From Bacillus sp. ISL-41 (GTDB lineage: Bacteria; Bacillota; Bacilli; Bacillales; Cytobacillaceae), in the NCBI RefSeq assembly GCF_018613235.1, contig NZ_JAGGQP010000011.1:1-64000 (forward strand): DNA of 64,000 bases, read 5' to 3'. The position numbers and the translations under genes are program-made. Below are positions 15,455-23,837 of this stretch, in pieces. Numbering within the stretch: the first letter of the stretch is position 1; the number at the start of each line of letters is the position of its first letter. Under the pieces are notes generated by a model. That model saw only the letters and a program-made list of their open reading frames with translations, did no database searches and had not been told where the DNA came from.

Positions 15455-18308
15455 AATTGCTTCTGTTTCGTCTAACGGATAGCAACAAGGAGTCATTGTT
15501 ATTAGTACCCAAATCTTTTGCTTTATTTTTATTTTGATATTCAGATTCGAAAATACGATCGTTCCAAAGCCTTATAACATTAACTTCTGTCAGGTACTGC
15601 AATGACTTCATTATCCTTGATGGTCTATACATATAAGTATCTGGAATAAATCTTGATATTTCAGTGCTTCCTGCTCTTATTTCACCTTTTAAAAGCTTAA
15701 CGTTCTCGCTCTCTCCGTCTAAAAGTTTCAAATAATTATTATATAAATCTATTCTTCGATCTAACAAAAGCGCTTTAACATCTGGATAAATATACTTATC
15801 AATAATCGACAGTGCAAAATAAGGGGTTACGGTTCCGTCTTCCGGATTTAGATAAATGTGATTAAAGAAATCTATATCAACAATACAACCGTGGATTGTC
15901 CCAGCACCGCCAATTTTTTTAATACTATCAGATATGGATTTTAGAGCTTGATTGTAATCGTTAAATATCCCTCTGATTGCATATGAATAATACGCCATTC
16001 TCTCAAAGTAATAATTAAGGTCGTTATGTTCTAAATTATTTATCATCCCACCATTTAACAGATAAATTTTCCCTGTGTTTTGGTTTTCAAGTATAAAACA
16101 ATATACATTATTGTTTTTAAGCATATGTATATTGCCTGTTCTATTAAAAGTTACTTTAATATTAACGCCTCGGTTAAAGTCCAAATATTGCTCTCTTGAA
16201 ATAGGATAAATTCCGTCAGGATAATATTTGAAAATATCATAAACTTTTGACAATTTAAAATGCTTTAAACCTATGTTTGTAGAATAATATCCAACTTGAT
16301 TGTCGGAATAAAAAGTTTTTTCCTCGTCACAACAGTAGTTATTTCGATGAGTATGTCCGTTCACATATATCCAGTTACGGTTGTAATCTTCATTCGACCA
16401 GTTTTCTTTTGGCGTATGAGTTAAAATAATTACTTTATCGTTACCTAAAACGCTTTTCACCTTGTTGTAAATGAAGTTAAATTGGTTTGTGTGTTTGATG
16501 TCCTCATCTAAATACATAATGGTTTGCCGGTAAATTCCTTGATTGGCGTTGAAGTTTGAATTTAATCCAGAATAACCTAAACCACCAAGTATTACATAAG
16601 GACTTTTCAAGCAAATATGTTTCAACTCGTGATGATCAATGGATTTCAATTGTTCTTCTGATATAATCGTTCCGTCTGAAAGCAGCAAATCATTTTGTAA
16701 AAAGCGGATGCCTAGACTTGAAAATAAATCCCGGTATTGCAGAATAATTTCATCCAATGTAAGCAAATTAGAATGTGCGACTCCGCGTCGATTGAAATCC
16801 CATAATTCGTGATTACCAAGCACTACTACTATTTGACTGGGACTCCAAAATTTGACTAATTCTGTATAAAACAAAGTAGATATTTCAAAGTTAAAAGATA
16901 TATCTCCCGCAATTAATAAGTAGTCGTCGTAGGATTTATCTGAAGCGGTATCAATCATTTCTTTTACAAGCTGCCTGATATACATTTTAACTTCCAGTTC
17001 TGTAGCATTTGTTGGGAATGCATTCAAAAGCTTATGGTTGAGGTGGATATCACTAATATAGTATATCTTGTAAGAAGTGTCGTTTAGTGTTGCACCCGAA
17101 ACCAAATCGCTATCGTGAAGAACAGAGATAGCTTCTACTACCTCATTTTCTGCAGAAATCATAAGCTCTGTGTTGCAATCAGAATCCTTGACGTTTTCAG
17201 CGTAAAAAGAATCGTCATATAGGTATTGTTCGACTAACACATCGCTGTTAATATAGGCATCTTCAATTTTAAAATTGGCGAGACTAACATCTTTAAAATC
17301 ATAATCATGTAGATTGGCATTTTTTAAATCCGCATCTAAATGGTTATAAAAATCAACAAATAAATCGAATTCTTTTACTTCATCGTCTTCTCTATAACAT
17401 ATTTTTTCTATCGTAATAAATCTGTGTGTTTCTTTGTCAAAGTATTTTCTCTTAAATTCCCGAACCTGTAATTGTCTTTCCAACCTGATGATTTTAACAT
17501 CGCTGTTTATATCATCTGGTAAGCGGTTTGCTATCGCTCTAACATAAGATCGGTCACTATACGAAATCTCAGAAGAATCGTCGCATTCCCTTAAGATCCG
17601 TTCAAATATTTCAAGGCAATTATTTAAAGTATACATACTCTCAGGAACATAAAGGAAAGCTTTCCAGCTGGATTTTACTGCGACATTGCACAGCTCCACT
17701 TTTTTAAATTTGTCAGGTACATGCTCTAACGCCAATGCATTATTATCAACAGCAACATTACACAATCCTTTGCTTCTGTTTTTACTCGGCACATATTCCA
17801 AGGCTAATCCATTTTGCTCAACTGCTAACATGAATAATTCTTTTGACAGTATATTCTTCGGAACAAATTCTAGCGCTAAACCATTTTGTTCAGTTGCTAT
17901 TCTGCAAAGACTTTCCGACTTATACTTATCGGGTACATATTTAAGGACTTTGCCGTTTTGTTTTATTGCCTCAAGATAAAGCTTTTTTGTTCGAAACTCA
18001 TCAGGAATATATGAGGAGTAGGCTAGTATACTTCCATCATTTTTAACGGCTTCTATACAAATTTCATTCGTCATTACTTTTTTTGACACATATTTTATAG
18101 CTGAAGCATTTTGTTTAACAGCCTCAAAACACAAGTCTACAGAATGCAAATTTTTAGGGATTGATTTTAATGTACGACCATCTTGCTTAACAGCCTCTAA
18201 GCATCTTTCTGGCGTTTTTTCTACCTTGTCAATGTACCAACCATTTTCTTGAATGGCTGAAATTATATCACGGTCACTTATTGTAATAATCTCAGATGGC
18301 TTGTCCAT
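15453..18308 (-). CDS. DUF4116-repeat / calcineurin-like metallophosphoesterase fusion
   Basis: A 951-residue protein. The start at 18308 follows GGAGGGG; the frame upstream is unused. Residues about 10-250 are eight or nine repeats of 24-25 residues of DUF4116 type (e.g. CLEAVKQDGRTLKSIPKNL). A linker with pentapeptide-like text (LKNANLHDYDFKDVSLANF) follows. A metallophosphoesterase domain runs from about 415 to 660 with all five metal motifs: SDIHLNH, AGDIS, LGNHELW, LTHTPK and NGHTHR. About 290 residues after it are unassigned. Metallophosphoesterases cleave phosphodiesters in nucleic acids or nucleotides. It is transcribed alone. The DUF4116 array may be a sensor or scaffold; role unknown. 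Confidence 0.8.
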   Translation of the reverse strand: MDKPSEIITISDRDIISAIQENGWYIDKVEKTPERCLEAVKQDGRTLKSIPKNLHSVDLCFEAVKQNASAIKYVSKKVMTNEICIEAVKNDGSILAYSSYIPDEFRTKKLYLEAIKQNGKVLKYVPDKYKSESLCRIATEQNGLALEFVPKNILSKELFMLAVEQNGLALEYVPSKNRSKGLCNVAVDNNALALEHVPDKFKKVELCNVAVKSSWKAFLYVPESMYTLNNCLEIFERILRECDDSSEISYSDRSYVRAIANRLPDDINSDVKIIRLERQLQVREFKRKYFDKETHRFITIEKICYREDDEVKEFDLFVDFYNHLDADLKNANLHDYDFKDVSLANFKIEDAYINSDVLVEQYLYDDSFYAENVKDSDCNTELMISAENEVVEAISVLHDSDLVSGATLNDTSYKIYYISDIHLNHKLLNAFPTNATELEVKMYIRQLVKEMIDTASDKSYDDYLLIAGDISFNFEISTLFYTELVKFWSPSQIVVVLGNHELWDFNRRGVAHSNLLTLDEIILQYRDLFSSLGIRFLQNDLLLSDGTIISEEQLKSIDHHELKHICLKSPYVILGGLGYSGLNSNFNANQGIYRQTIMYLDEDIKHTNQFNFIYNKVKSVLGNDKVIILTHTPKENWSNEDYNRNWIYVNGHTHRNNYCCDEEKTFYSDNQVGYYSTNIGLKHFKLSKVYDIFKYYPDGIYPISREQYLDFNRGVNIKVTFNRTGNIHMLKNNNVYCFILENQNTGKIYLLNGGMINNLEHNDLNYYFERMAYYSYAIRGIFNDYNQALKSISDSIKKIGGAGTIHGCIVDIDFFNHIYLNPEDGTVTPYFALSIIDKYIYPDVKALLLDRRIDLYNNYLKLLDGESENVKLLKGEIRAGSTEISRFIPDTYMYRPSRIMKSLQYLTEVNVIRLWNDRIFESEYQNKNKAKDLGTNNNDSLLLSVRRNRSN

Positions 18309-18414
18309 GCTATCCCCTCCACTGAAAACACATTTTCCTATATACATAATACCATCTTTTTCCTTTTTGCTTAATTCATTTACTGAACTTTGATGAACCA
18401 TTATCGAGGAAAAG

Positions 18415-18774
18415 TTGCCAAGGTTTTCTGTAAACTCGGATATACTCCAGATTCAAGCTTTTAACAATGAGGTTTATCAAGCAGCTGTTGCCATTTGGAG
18501 TTACAAGAGAAAGGTGCTAGGATTAACTTTACGCTGTGAAATCCGAACAAATAATTTTCCTTTATTGGTTGACCATATTAGCAGAGAAGCTGCATATTTT
18601 GCAAACAGATTAAAAGAGCTTAACGAAGGAAAACTAGCACCCCAACCTGATACGATTATTCAAGAAAATCTTTTCTTTTTAAAAATCATGGCTGATCATG
18701 CTAAGTTCATCGGACATCTCTTAGATCCTTCCGAGCAAAAGCTGGAACAAGCTGCTGATTATAATCAGGATTAA
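18415..18774 (+). pseudogene. internal fragment of a DUF2935 protein
   Basis: A 119-codon frame beginning at an unconvincing TTG. It spells the end of one DUF2935 helical unit (PLLVDHISREAAYFANRLKE) and the start of the next (LFFLKIMADHAKFIGHLLDP). Normal DUF2935 proteins of bacilli are about 260-270 residues with two complete units. Both ends are missing here and the frame stops right at the junction with the SDR fragment, so this is a remnant rather than a gene. Confidence 0.65.
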
Positions 18775-18965
18775 CAACGTCTGTGACGATAAACCGCTTG
18801 CCCACCATTTGTTATGATTATTTCGTCAGCTAATTCTTTTAAACGGTCTTCTCGTCTTGCACCAAGTAAAATTTTTGCACCTTTCTCAGCTGGCAGCATA
18901 GCTGTAGCTTCTCCAATTCCTGAACTTGCTCCTGTAATTACAACTACCTTGTTTTCTACAGCCAT
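18771..18965 (-). pseudogene. 5' fragment of a short-chain dehydrogenase
   Basis: A 64-codon remnant with a good start (AAAGGATG site) and the NAD(P)-binding signature [15 protein letters not shown]. It breaks after GGQAVYR: the expected VTDV is recovered in another frame if two bases are restored, then the sequence ends abruptly at the DUF2935 fragment. So it carries both a frameshift and a truncation at about 18775-18790. The catalytic Tyr-x3-Lys half is absent. Its promoter at 19030-19060 is intact. Confidence 0.8.
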
Positions 18966-19029
18966 TTAAGATTCATCCTTTCTAATTTTTAATTGAAATT
19001 TTTGAAAGAATATTTTCTATACAAGGCCT

Positions 19030-19060
19030 AGTATAAGAGCTAGAGTTAACTCTAGCTCAA
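19030..19060 (-). promoter_or_regulatory. MerR-type promoter with perfect operator dyad
   Basis: Read on the minus strand: -35 TTGAGC (19060-19055), a 19-base spacer and -10 TATACT (19035-19030). The spacer is filled by a perfect 22-bp palindrome at 19037-19058 whose core is CTAGAGTTAACTCTAG. An over-long 19-bp spacer with a centred dyad is the hallmark of MerR-activated promoters. It points at the SDR fragment and lies beside a MerR gene remnant, so the control site has outlived both genes. Confidence 0.85.
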
Positions 19061-19234
19061 GTGATAAATTTAAATTGTTTTTTTATTTGCGTAAACAAAT
19101 GGGTAGTTTCATGGAAAACAAAGTAATCATTAGGGGATACTGTGGAATTAATAAAGTGAATGTCAAGAAAATATGATTTCGGAGATTGGTGGAGACATTA
19201 ACAGGTAGTTTTCTGTTACTTACTAATAGGAACC

Positions 19235-19612
19235 CTATTTTATCCTCTTTATGATATCTTCTGTTCCTGCATCTATTGCAGTCTTGTAATACCAACATTT
19301 ATGATTAATCAGTACCATTGTTATCTTTAGTTCTTCTATTTGAGCCTCTACACTGGCTTTTCGTTCCATAAACATTTCATATCTCTCTTTTAAGGTGGGA
19401 TTCCCCTCAGAACACCATTCAAAAAAGTTTTATTTTCCGTTATTGGCATTCCAGTAGATTTCAGACATTCAACAATTTTAAAGTCTCGATATCTGAATCC
19501 TTAAACACTCTTGTACCGCTTGGTGTCCGATCTTCAAAAGGCATAAGACCCTCTTTGTCATAGTAGCGTAGAGTATACACTGTAAGATTCAATTCCTTTA
19601 ATTTATGAATTT
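19235..19612 (-). pseudogene. MerR-family regulator, truncated and frameshifted
   Basis: Three minus-strand frames together read as a MerR protein without its first residues: KLKELNLTVYTLRYYDKEGL (HTH-wing with the typical LRYYDKEGL), then RTPSGTRVFKDSDIETLK, then a shift at an A4 run into VECLKSTGMPI, then a shift at a T6 run into FFEWCSEGNPTLKERYEMF and HKCWYYKTAIDAGTEDI, ending in TAG at 19235. The N-terminal break is at about 19612, exactly where the repeat region begins. Its natural target is the SDR promoter at 19030-19060. Confidence 0.8.
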
Positions 19613-19910
19613 AAGGTAGAATTTTAGGTATACTGAAGTGTTTTTATATAGTAAGGATAGAATTTTAAGTTTATTAAGGTGTTTTTTTATATGCATCAAA
19701 GGACTGTATGTTTTCTGATATTTATGTTTGAATTGAATGTTGTACCTGAGAATTTCAGGTGTTTTTTAGAATAGAAAGCAGGAATTTGAGTTTACTGAGG
19801 TGCTTTTTAAGAATTTCAAGTAGAACCAAGAGTTCAACAGGGTGTATTTATGTGAATTCAAGGTGGATTTTAAGGTGTTCTGTGGTTGATTTCAGAAAAT
19901 TATCTGGATA
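19613..19910. repeat. degenerate tandem repeat with about 41-bp period
   Basis: A recurring core, AATTTNAGTTTANTGAGG followed by TGTTTTTT, appears with its GGTG/AGTG landmark at 19638, 19679, 19759, 19800, 19842 and 19875. Spacings are 41, 80 (two units), 41, 42 and 33 bases, so about seven units. Copies differ at many positions. No open frame spans it. It lies 3' of the degraded recombinase gene and abuts the truncated MerR remnant. Confidence 0.65.
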
Positions 19911-19956
19911 AGATAGTATTACTTTGTAAATTTTGGGTAGACTTATATATATAAAA

Positions 19957-19978
19957 AGATGCCCATATGAGAGCATCT
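19957..19978. terminator. hairpin 3' of the recombinase
   Basis: AGATGC and GCATCT form a short stem with a ten-base loop, flanked by A/T runs. It could end transcription of the recombinase gene, whose stop is 100 bases upstream on the minus strand. Confidence 0.5.
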
Positions 19979-20079
19979 CAAAAAGTAATTATCTAATTGT
20001 GATTTACTTCTTTTGTACAATCATTGCGGGGAGATGAAAATTACACTTAACGGAATCGTTTATCTAAGACGAGCAAGAA

Positions 20080-20916
20080 TTAGTTTATTGAATTGATGTT
20101 TGAATACCCTAAGATTCTCATTACATCATAGTGTGATACCCCTTTGGAAAGTAAATGCACGGCCAGTGTGTTTCGTAGTACTATTGTAGTTACACGTTTT
20201 TCTATACTGGCATCTTTACTTAGCCGTGCTAGTCGGTACATGACTGTATTACCAGAAATAGGGGTATTAGGATTCCGGGATGAAAGAAATACATATGGTG
20301 AACTTGGCTTGGGATGGTTTTGTAAAAGCTCTTTCAGAGCAATTTTTAAACTAGGTTCAATGGGTATCTGATAATAATCACCCACTTTGTTCCTTGATAA
20401 ACGCAACAAACCTTTTTCTAAATCAACATCCTCTTTTCTAATCCCCTGGACTGAACCAATACGAGCACCAGTGTAGACAAGAAAACTTATTAACACATAG
20501 GTATAGAAGCCAGCAGCTTTTGCGCTTTGAATCAACCGCTTTACTTCTTCTTCAGTTAAGACTTTAGGCATCCGCGCTATTTCTCTATTAGTGGCTATGT
20601 TTTCAGTTATATTAACTGAAGCATAACCCTCATTCATTAAGAATCTATAGAATGATTTTATCGTTGACAAATGATTCTGGACATAGTTAACTTTTAGGTT
20701 CTTATTTAACAGGAAGTCCTTAAACTTCATCAAGTCTGTTCTTTTAAGATCCTTTAGCTGTACATCAATTTTGTATTCCTGATTTATGAACTTGATGAAA
20801 GTCTCTAAATACCTAGTATGCATCCTTAAAGTAATATGAGATACCCCTTTAAGTCTCAAATGGTCTAAGAACTCTTCCATGTAATATGGAATATTATGAT
20901 TGTTTTGCTCAAGCAA
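20080..20916 (-). CDS. degenerate tyrosine recombinase (XerC/D-like), probably inactive
   Basis: About 278 residues from a TTG nine bases after AAGGAG. The N-terminal SAM-like core-binding domain (YMEEFLDHLRLKGVSHITL) and most of the catalytic domain are present: Arg I in TGARIGSVQG and the beta-hairpin Lys in RNKVGDYYQIP. The HxxR box reads IVLR, the following His is Asn (LRNTLAVHLL), the H/W position is Tyr (ILGYSN), and the chain stops at NINSIN before the nucleophilic Tyr. A strand-transfer enzyme cannot work without that Tyr, so this is a decayed integrase or a non-catalytic derivative. Confidence 0.75.
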   Translation of the reverse strand: MLEQNNHNIPYYMEEFLDHLRLKGVSHITLRMHTRYLETFIKFINQEYKIDVQLKDLKRTDLMKFKDFLLNKNLKVNYVQNHLSTIKSFYRFLMNEGYASVNITENIATNREIARMPKVLTEEEVKRLIQSAKAAGFYTYVLISFLVYTGARIGSVQGIRKEDVDLEKGLLRLSRNKVGDYYQIPIEPSLKIALKELLQNHPKPSSPYVFLSSRNPNTPISGNTVMYRLARLSKDASIEKRVTTIVLRNTLAVHLLSKGVSHYDVMRILGYSNINSIN

Positions 20917-21914
20917 TATAAACAACTCCTTTTTAAATTTTAATTGAGAATTACTTACAAATGTACAACGTAAAAACAGCAACAACTATCATTAATCGAG
21001 CTTCCAGTGGTTATCAGAAGCTCTTGGAAAACGTGAATCGTGGATGTTTAAAGTAGACATGTTGACTTTGCTGTTAACGAAATAGGTGTAGATTTCATGT
21101 AATGAAACCTAAGGATTAACCATATGGTAAAGGCCAGATCTTCTGAGTCATTTGCGGCATTTGTGGTTTTGTTACATAACCAACACTGATTGGACCCAAC
21201 AACTACTTGAAAGAGCAGCATAGTTGCTCATTGATTGTTAAGAAGACTAAATGTAACGCCAACTCATTATGGTTATTTTCGAAGTATTCATTATGATTTT
21301 GAAGAACAACAGGTCATTTAGTAAGATATTGTGTTGGTATCTAACCACAGATAATTGTTTTCATCCTGTTTTTTTTTGTGAGTAAATGTAGCTTCAAATT
21401 TGAGATTTCATATGAAGGCAGTTGATTTTGATAAACTGATCAATTTAGCATATTCTACTTGGCAAGATAACAATTGCCTTACCAATTCATACATGCAACC
21501 TGGATGTTGAGTTAATCCCTGTTATTTTTTAACTCAAGAAGTAATTCATCTGATCCTTCTCTCTGTCCTCTAACATCCCAATATGTTGAGATGAAATATT
21601 GAACATCTCGGTAAGTGGGTTTGAGATAGCTCATATTTCTTTCTCTGTTCTTAATTTTTTTCCTAGCTCTAAATGAACCCTTTTGTATTGACTTGGATCG
21701 GTTTTTTAGGTTTGAGTTTTTTTCCTTGTTTGAAAGTTACATTCCTTCGCTCATATAAATAACCCTCCTTCCTTTAATCTTCATTTATGTCCAATTACTT
21801 TCAGATTTAAACAAAGGTTTTGAAAAGCTATTTCTCAATCACTAAAAGATGATTTTTGTTCACTTATAATGGAAAGGAGGATGTTATTGAAGTAATAATA
21901 TTATTATTGAATCC
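20917..21914. other. gene-free left part of the accessory island
   Basis: About 1 kb, AT-rich, without a supported gene or recognisable fragment on either strand. A TATAAT at 21865-21870 followed by AAAGGAGG and a four-codon frame (ATG TTA TTG AAG, then stop) lies just before the terminator at 21915-21946, which looks like a leader/attenuator ahead of the PLD operon. Confidence 0.4.
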
Positions 21915-21946
21915 AACTCCCTTTTTTACTTAAAGGGAGTTTTTTG
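21915..21946 (+). terminator. terminator or attenuator
   Basis: AACTCCC and GGGAGTT form a short stem around a T/A-rich loop, followed by TTTTTG. It lies 70 bases before the PLD gene and 45 bases after a promoter-like TATAAT, so it may attenuate that operon. Confidence 0.6.
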
Positions 21947-22014
21947 TTATTTTCGACAAAATCAGACACTAACCATTATTTACCTACTTTATAATTGGAA
22001 AAGGGGGATCTCTT

Positions 22015-22938
22015 TTGACACAGTTTTTTGGAGATAATTTTATGTCTCAACTGAAAAAAGATATTAAATCATGTAAAAAGTCATTTACTATAATTTCACC
22101 ATACATAACAAAAGCAGCAGTCTACGAAATAATAAAGGAACTACCTAAAAAAGAAATCAAGCTTATGATTGTAACCCGTCCACCTGGTCCTGAATATGTA
22201 GATGGTTCAATTTGTATAGATGCTCTGCAAGAGTTGAAAAATAAAGGCTCTATTATACTAATGCTTCGTAATCTTCATGCAAAGCTTTATGTGATTGATG
22301 AAAAGATACTATATATAGGTTCAGCTAACTTTACAGCACAAGGCTTAGTTATAAAGGGTCATGGGAATGTAGAAGAGATGATTAAGGTTTCGATATCAAA
22401 AGAGGATTTAATTTATTTAAACCAAAGGTATATCAACCAGCAGCCACACTTAGAACTTACCGACGAATTACTGATGACAGTAAAGCGAGGAAGGGAGTCT
22501 TTTAAAAGTAAATCATTGGAAATTGTAACAGAAATATATAAGTGGTCTCAAAAACATCTACTCCCAAATATGGAATGTTTTCCGTCTATCTTTTCAAGAT
22601 ATCAATCTACAAAACGTTATCCTGATAACTTTCAGTTTGAATTAAGTAAAACGAAAGGATCGGAAATTATAGCAAACAAACTAGGAGTTCTATTTAAACT
22701 TGGCGGGACGAGTGACATGCCGGATGCAACCTTAATTGTTCCATTTATAGAAGTTGAAAAGCTGTTAAAAAGAAAATTCATGAACTTAAAGTCAAACTCT
22801 TGGATGTTCCGGATTACCTTTATTGAGGGTAAGCCTTACTTTCGAATTACAAATCAAAGGAATAAGGTAGAGGAACGGATTGAATTGAGGAAGTTTGAGT
22901 TGGAAGGAAAGCTAAAGAGTAATAGGATAATCATGTAG
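22015..22938 (+). CDS. PLD-family nuclease-like protein
   Basis: A 307-residue protein starting at TTG after GGGGGAT. Residues 1-145 form one phospholipase-D-fold domain: FTIISPYITKAAVYEI, then the HKD box LHAKLYVIDEKILYIGSANF (His and Lys present, with SANF typical of the family). Single-HKD proteins usually work as dimers, as in the nuclease Nuc and restriction enzyme BfiI. The C-terminal half (from about 190) is unassigned. First of three co-directional genes, 72 bases ahead of the next. AT content is high compared with the core genes. A defence nuclease is likely. Confidence 0.75.
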   Translation: MTQFFGDNFMSQLKKDIKSCKKSFTIISPYITKAAVYEIIKELPKKEIKLMIVTRPPGPEYVDGSICIDALQELKNKGSIILMLRNLHAKLYVIDEKILYIGSANFTAQGLVIKGHGNVEEMIKVSISKEDLIYLNQRYINQQPHLELTDELLMTVKRGRESFKSKSLEIVTEIYKWSQKHLLPNMECFPSIFSRYQSTKRYPDNFQFELSKTKGSEIIANKLGVLFKLGGTSDMPDATLIVPFIEVEKLLKRKFMNLKSNSWMFRITFIEGKPYFRITNQRNKVEERIELRKFELEGKLKSNRIIM

Positions 22939-23010
22939 TTTTAAACAGATACAAAATTGAAAGAGTAAACCTACCCAATATTTCTTTAAAGAAGAGAGCT
23001 GAGTACAACA

Positions 23011-23787
23011 TTGAATTCAAATGAAAATATGGTTAACCATCTGACGACCCTTCGTGAATCAATTACTGCAGCCCTGGAAATTGAGAATCTTGATTATTAT
23101 AGAATGTTATTGGAACGGTCCGGGACTAGTATTAAAAGTGCAGAGGTTTTAATAAATAATAATCTATCTCTAGATGTACCTGTACTATTACGTGTTGTAT
23201 TTGAACATATTAGTAGAATTTATTTATCAAAAAAATATGGAGACGAAATTTTTAAAGGTCGTGATTCAGCTTTTCAAATGATGGGGATTGGCCCGTCACT
23301 AAAAAAAATATATGAGGATTTTGGTGATGAATTTAAGGTTATTTATGAAATATTATCATCTTTTGCTCATCCGGACATGATGGGGTTATTAATGAACCGA
23401 AATAATAAAAAGGATATGATCATGGAAAGCTTAATTGGTCTTATCATCCCATCTATTAAGAAAGTATTATCTGAGTCATATGTTGATATAAATATCGATA
23501 GCCTAAATCTGGCTAATGAAGTCCTTCAAAATTTATTATTTTTAATTCCAAAAATGAATGATCACATTGAAGCTTCAGATTGGCAAAAACAAATGCTTGT
23601 TATGAAAGAACATCCTTTTGGACAGGCTCCTTTCAGAAGAGTAGAAATGAATAAAGAAGTTGAAAAACTTACTACTATAGCGTTAAAAAATCCAGAAGAA
23701 GCTAAGCACATATTTAATAGCATGCTTCAAGATTTAGAACAAACTATATACCAAGAAACTAGTAGACGGATGAAAAACAAAGCGTGA
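23011..23787 (+). CDS. DUF5677-like helical protein
   Basis: A 258-residue all-helical protein without signal peptide. Landmarks are VPVLLRVVFEHISRIYLSKK and SSFAHPDMMG, which fit the 'R...E...S..H' arrangement I associate with DUF5677-type, HEPN-like helical bundles. HEPN folds are frequent in toxins and abortive-infection proteins, but I see no certain RxxxxH ribonuclease motif. The TTG start at 23011 is weak; ATG at 23029 is an alternative. It sits between two nuclease-like genes, spacing 72 and 50 bases, probably one operon. Confidence 0.5.
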   Translation: MNSNENMVNHLTTLRESITAALEIENLDYYRMLLERSGTSIKSAEVLINNNLSLDVPVLLRVVFEHISRIYLSKKYGDEIFKGRDSAFQMMGIGPSLKKIYEDFGDEFKVIYEILSSFAHPDMMGLLMNRNNKKDMIMESLIGLIIPSIKKVLSESYVDINIDSLNLANEVLQNLLFLIPKMNDHIEASDWQKQMLVMKEHPFGQAPFRRVEMNKEVEKLTTIALKNPEEAKHIFNSMLQDLEQTIYQETSRRMKNKA

Positions 23788-23837
23788 ATTAAGCATAGAA
23801 AATACCAATAAAGCTAGAAAGGAAGAAGGGGTATTAA

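Noticed and set aside
15453-15960. The C-terminal part of the metallophosphoesterase protein as a separate domain with known function.
   Set aside because: No motif I can name; left unassigned.
19083-19298. A 71-codon minus-strand frame.
   Set aside because: It overlaps the tail of the MerR remnant in another frame and has no start signal of its own.
19613-19910. The 41-bp array beside a tyrosine recombinase suggested an integron.
   Set aside because: No cassette genes lie between units, there is no attC-like folding, and the recombinase lacks its catalytic Tyr and the IntI signature.
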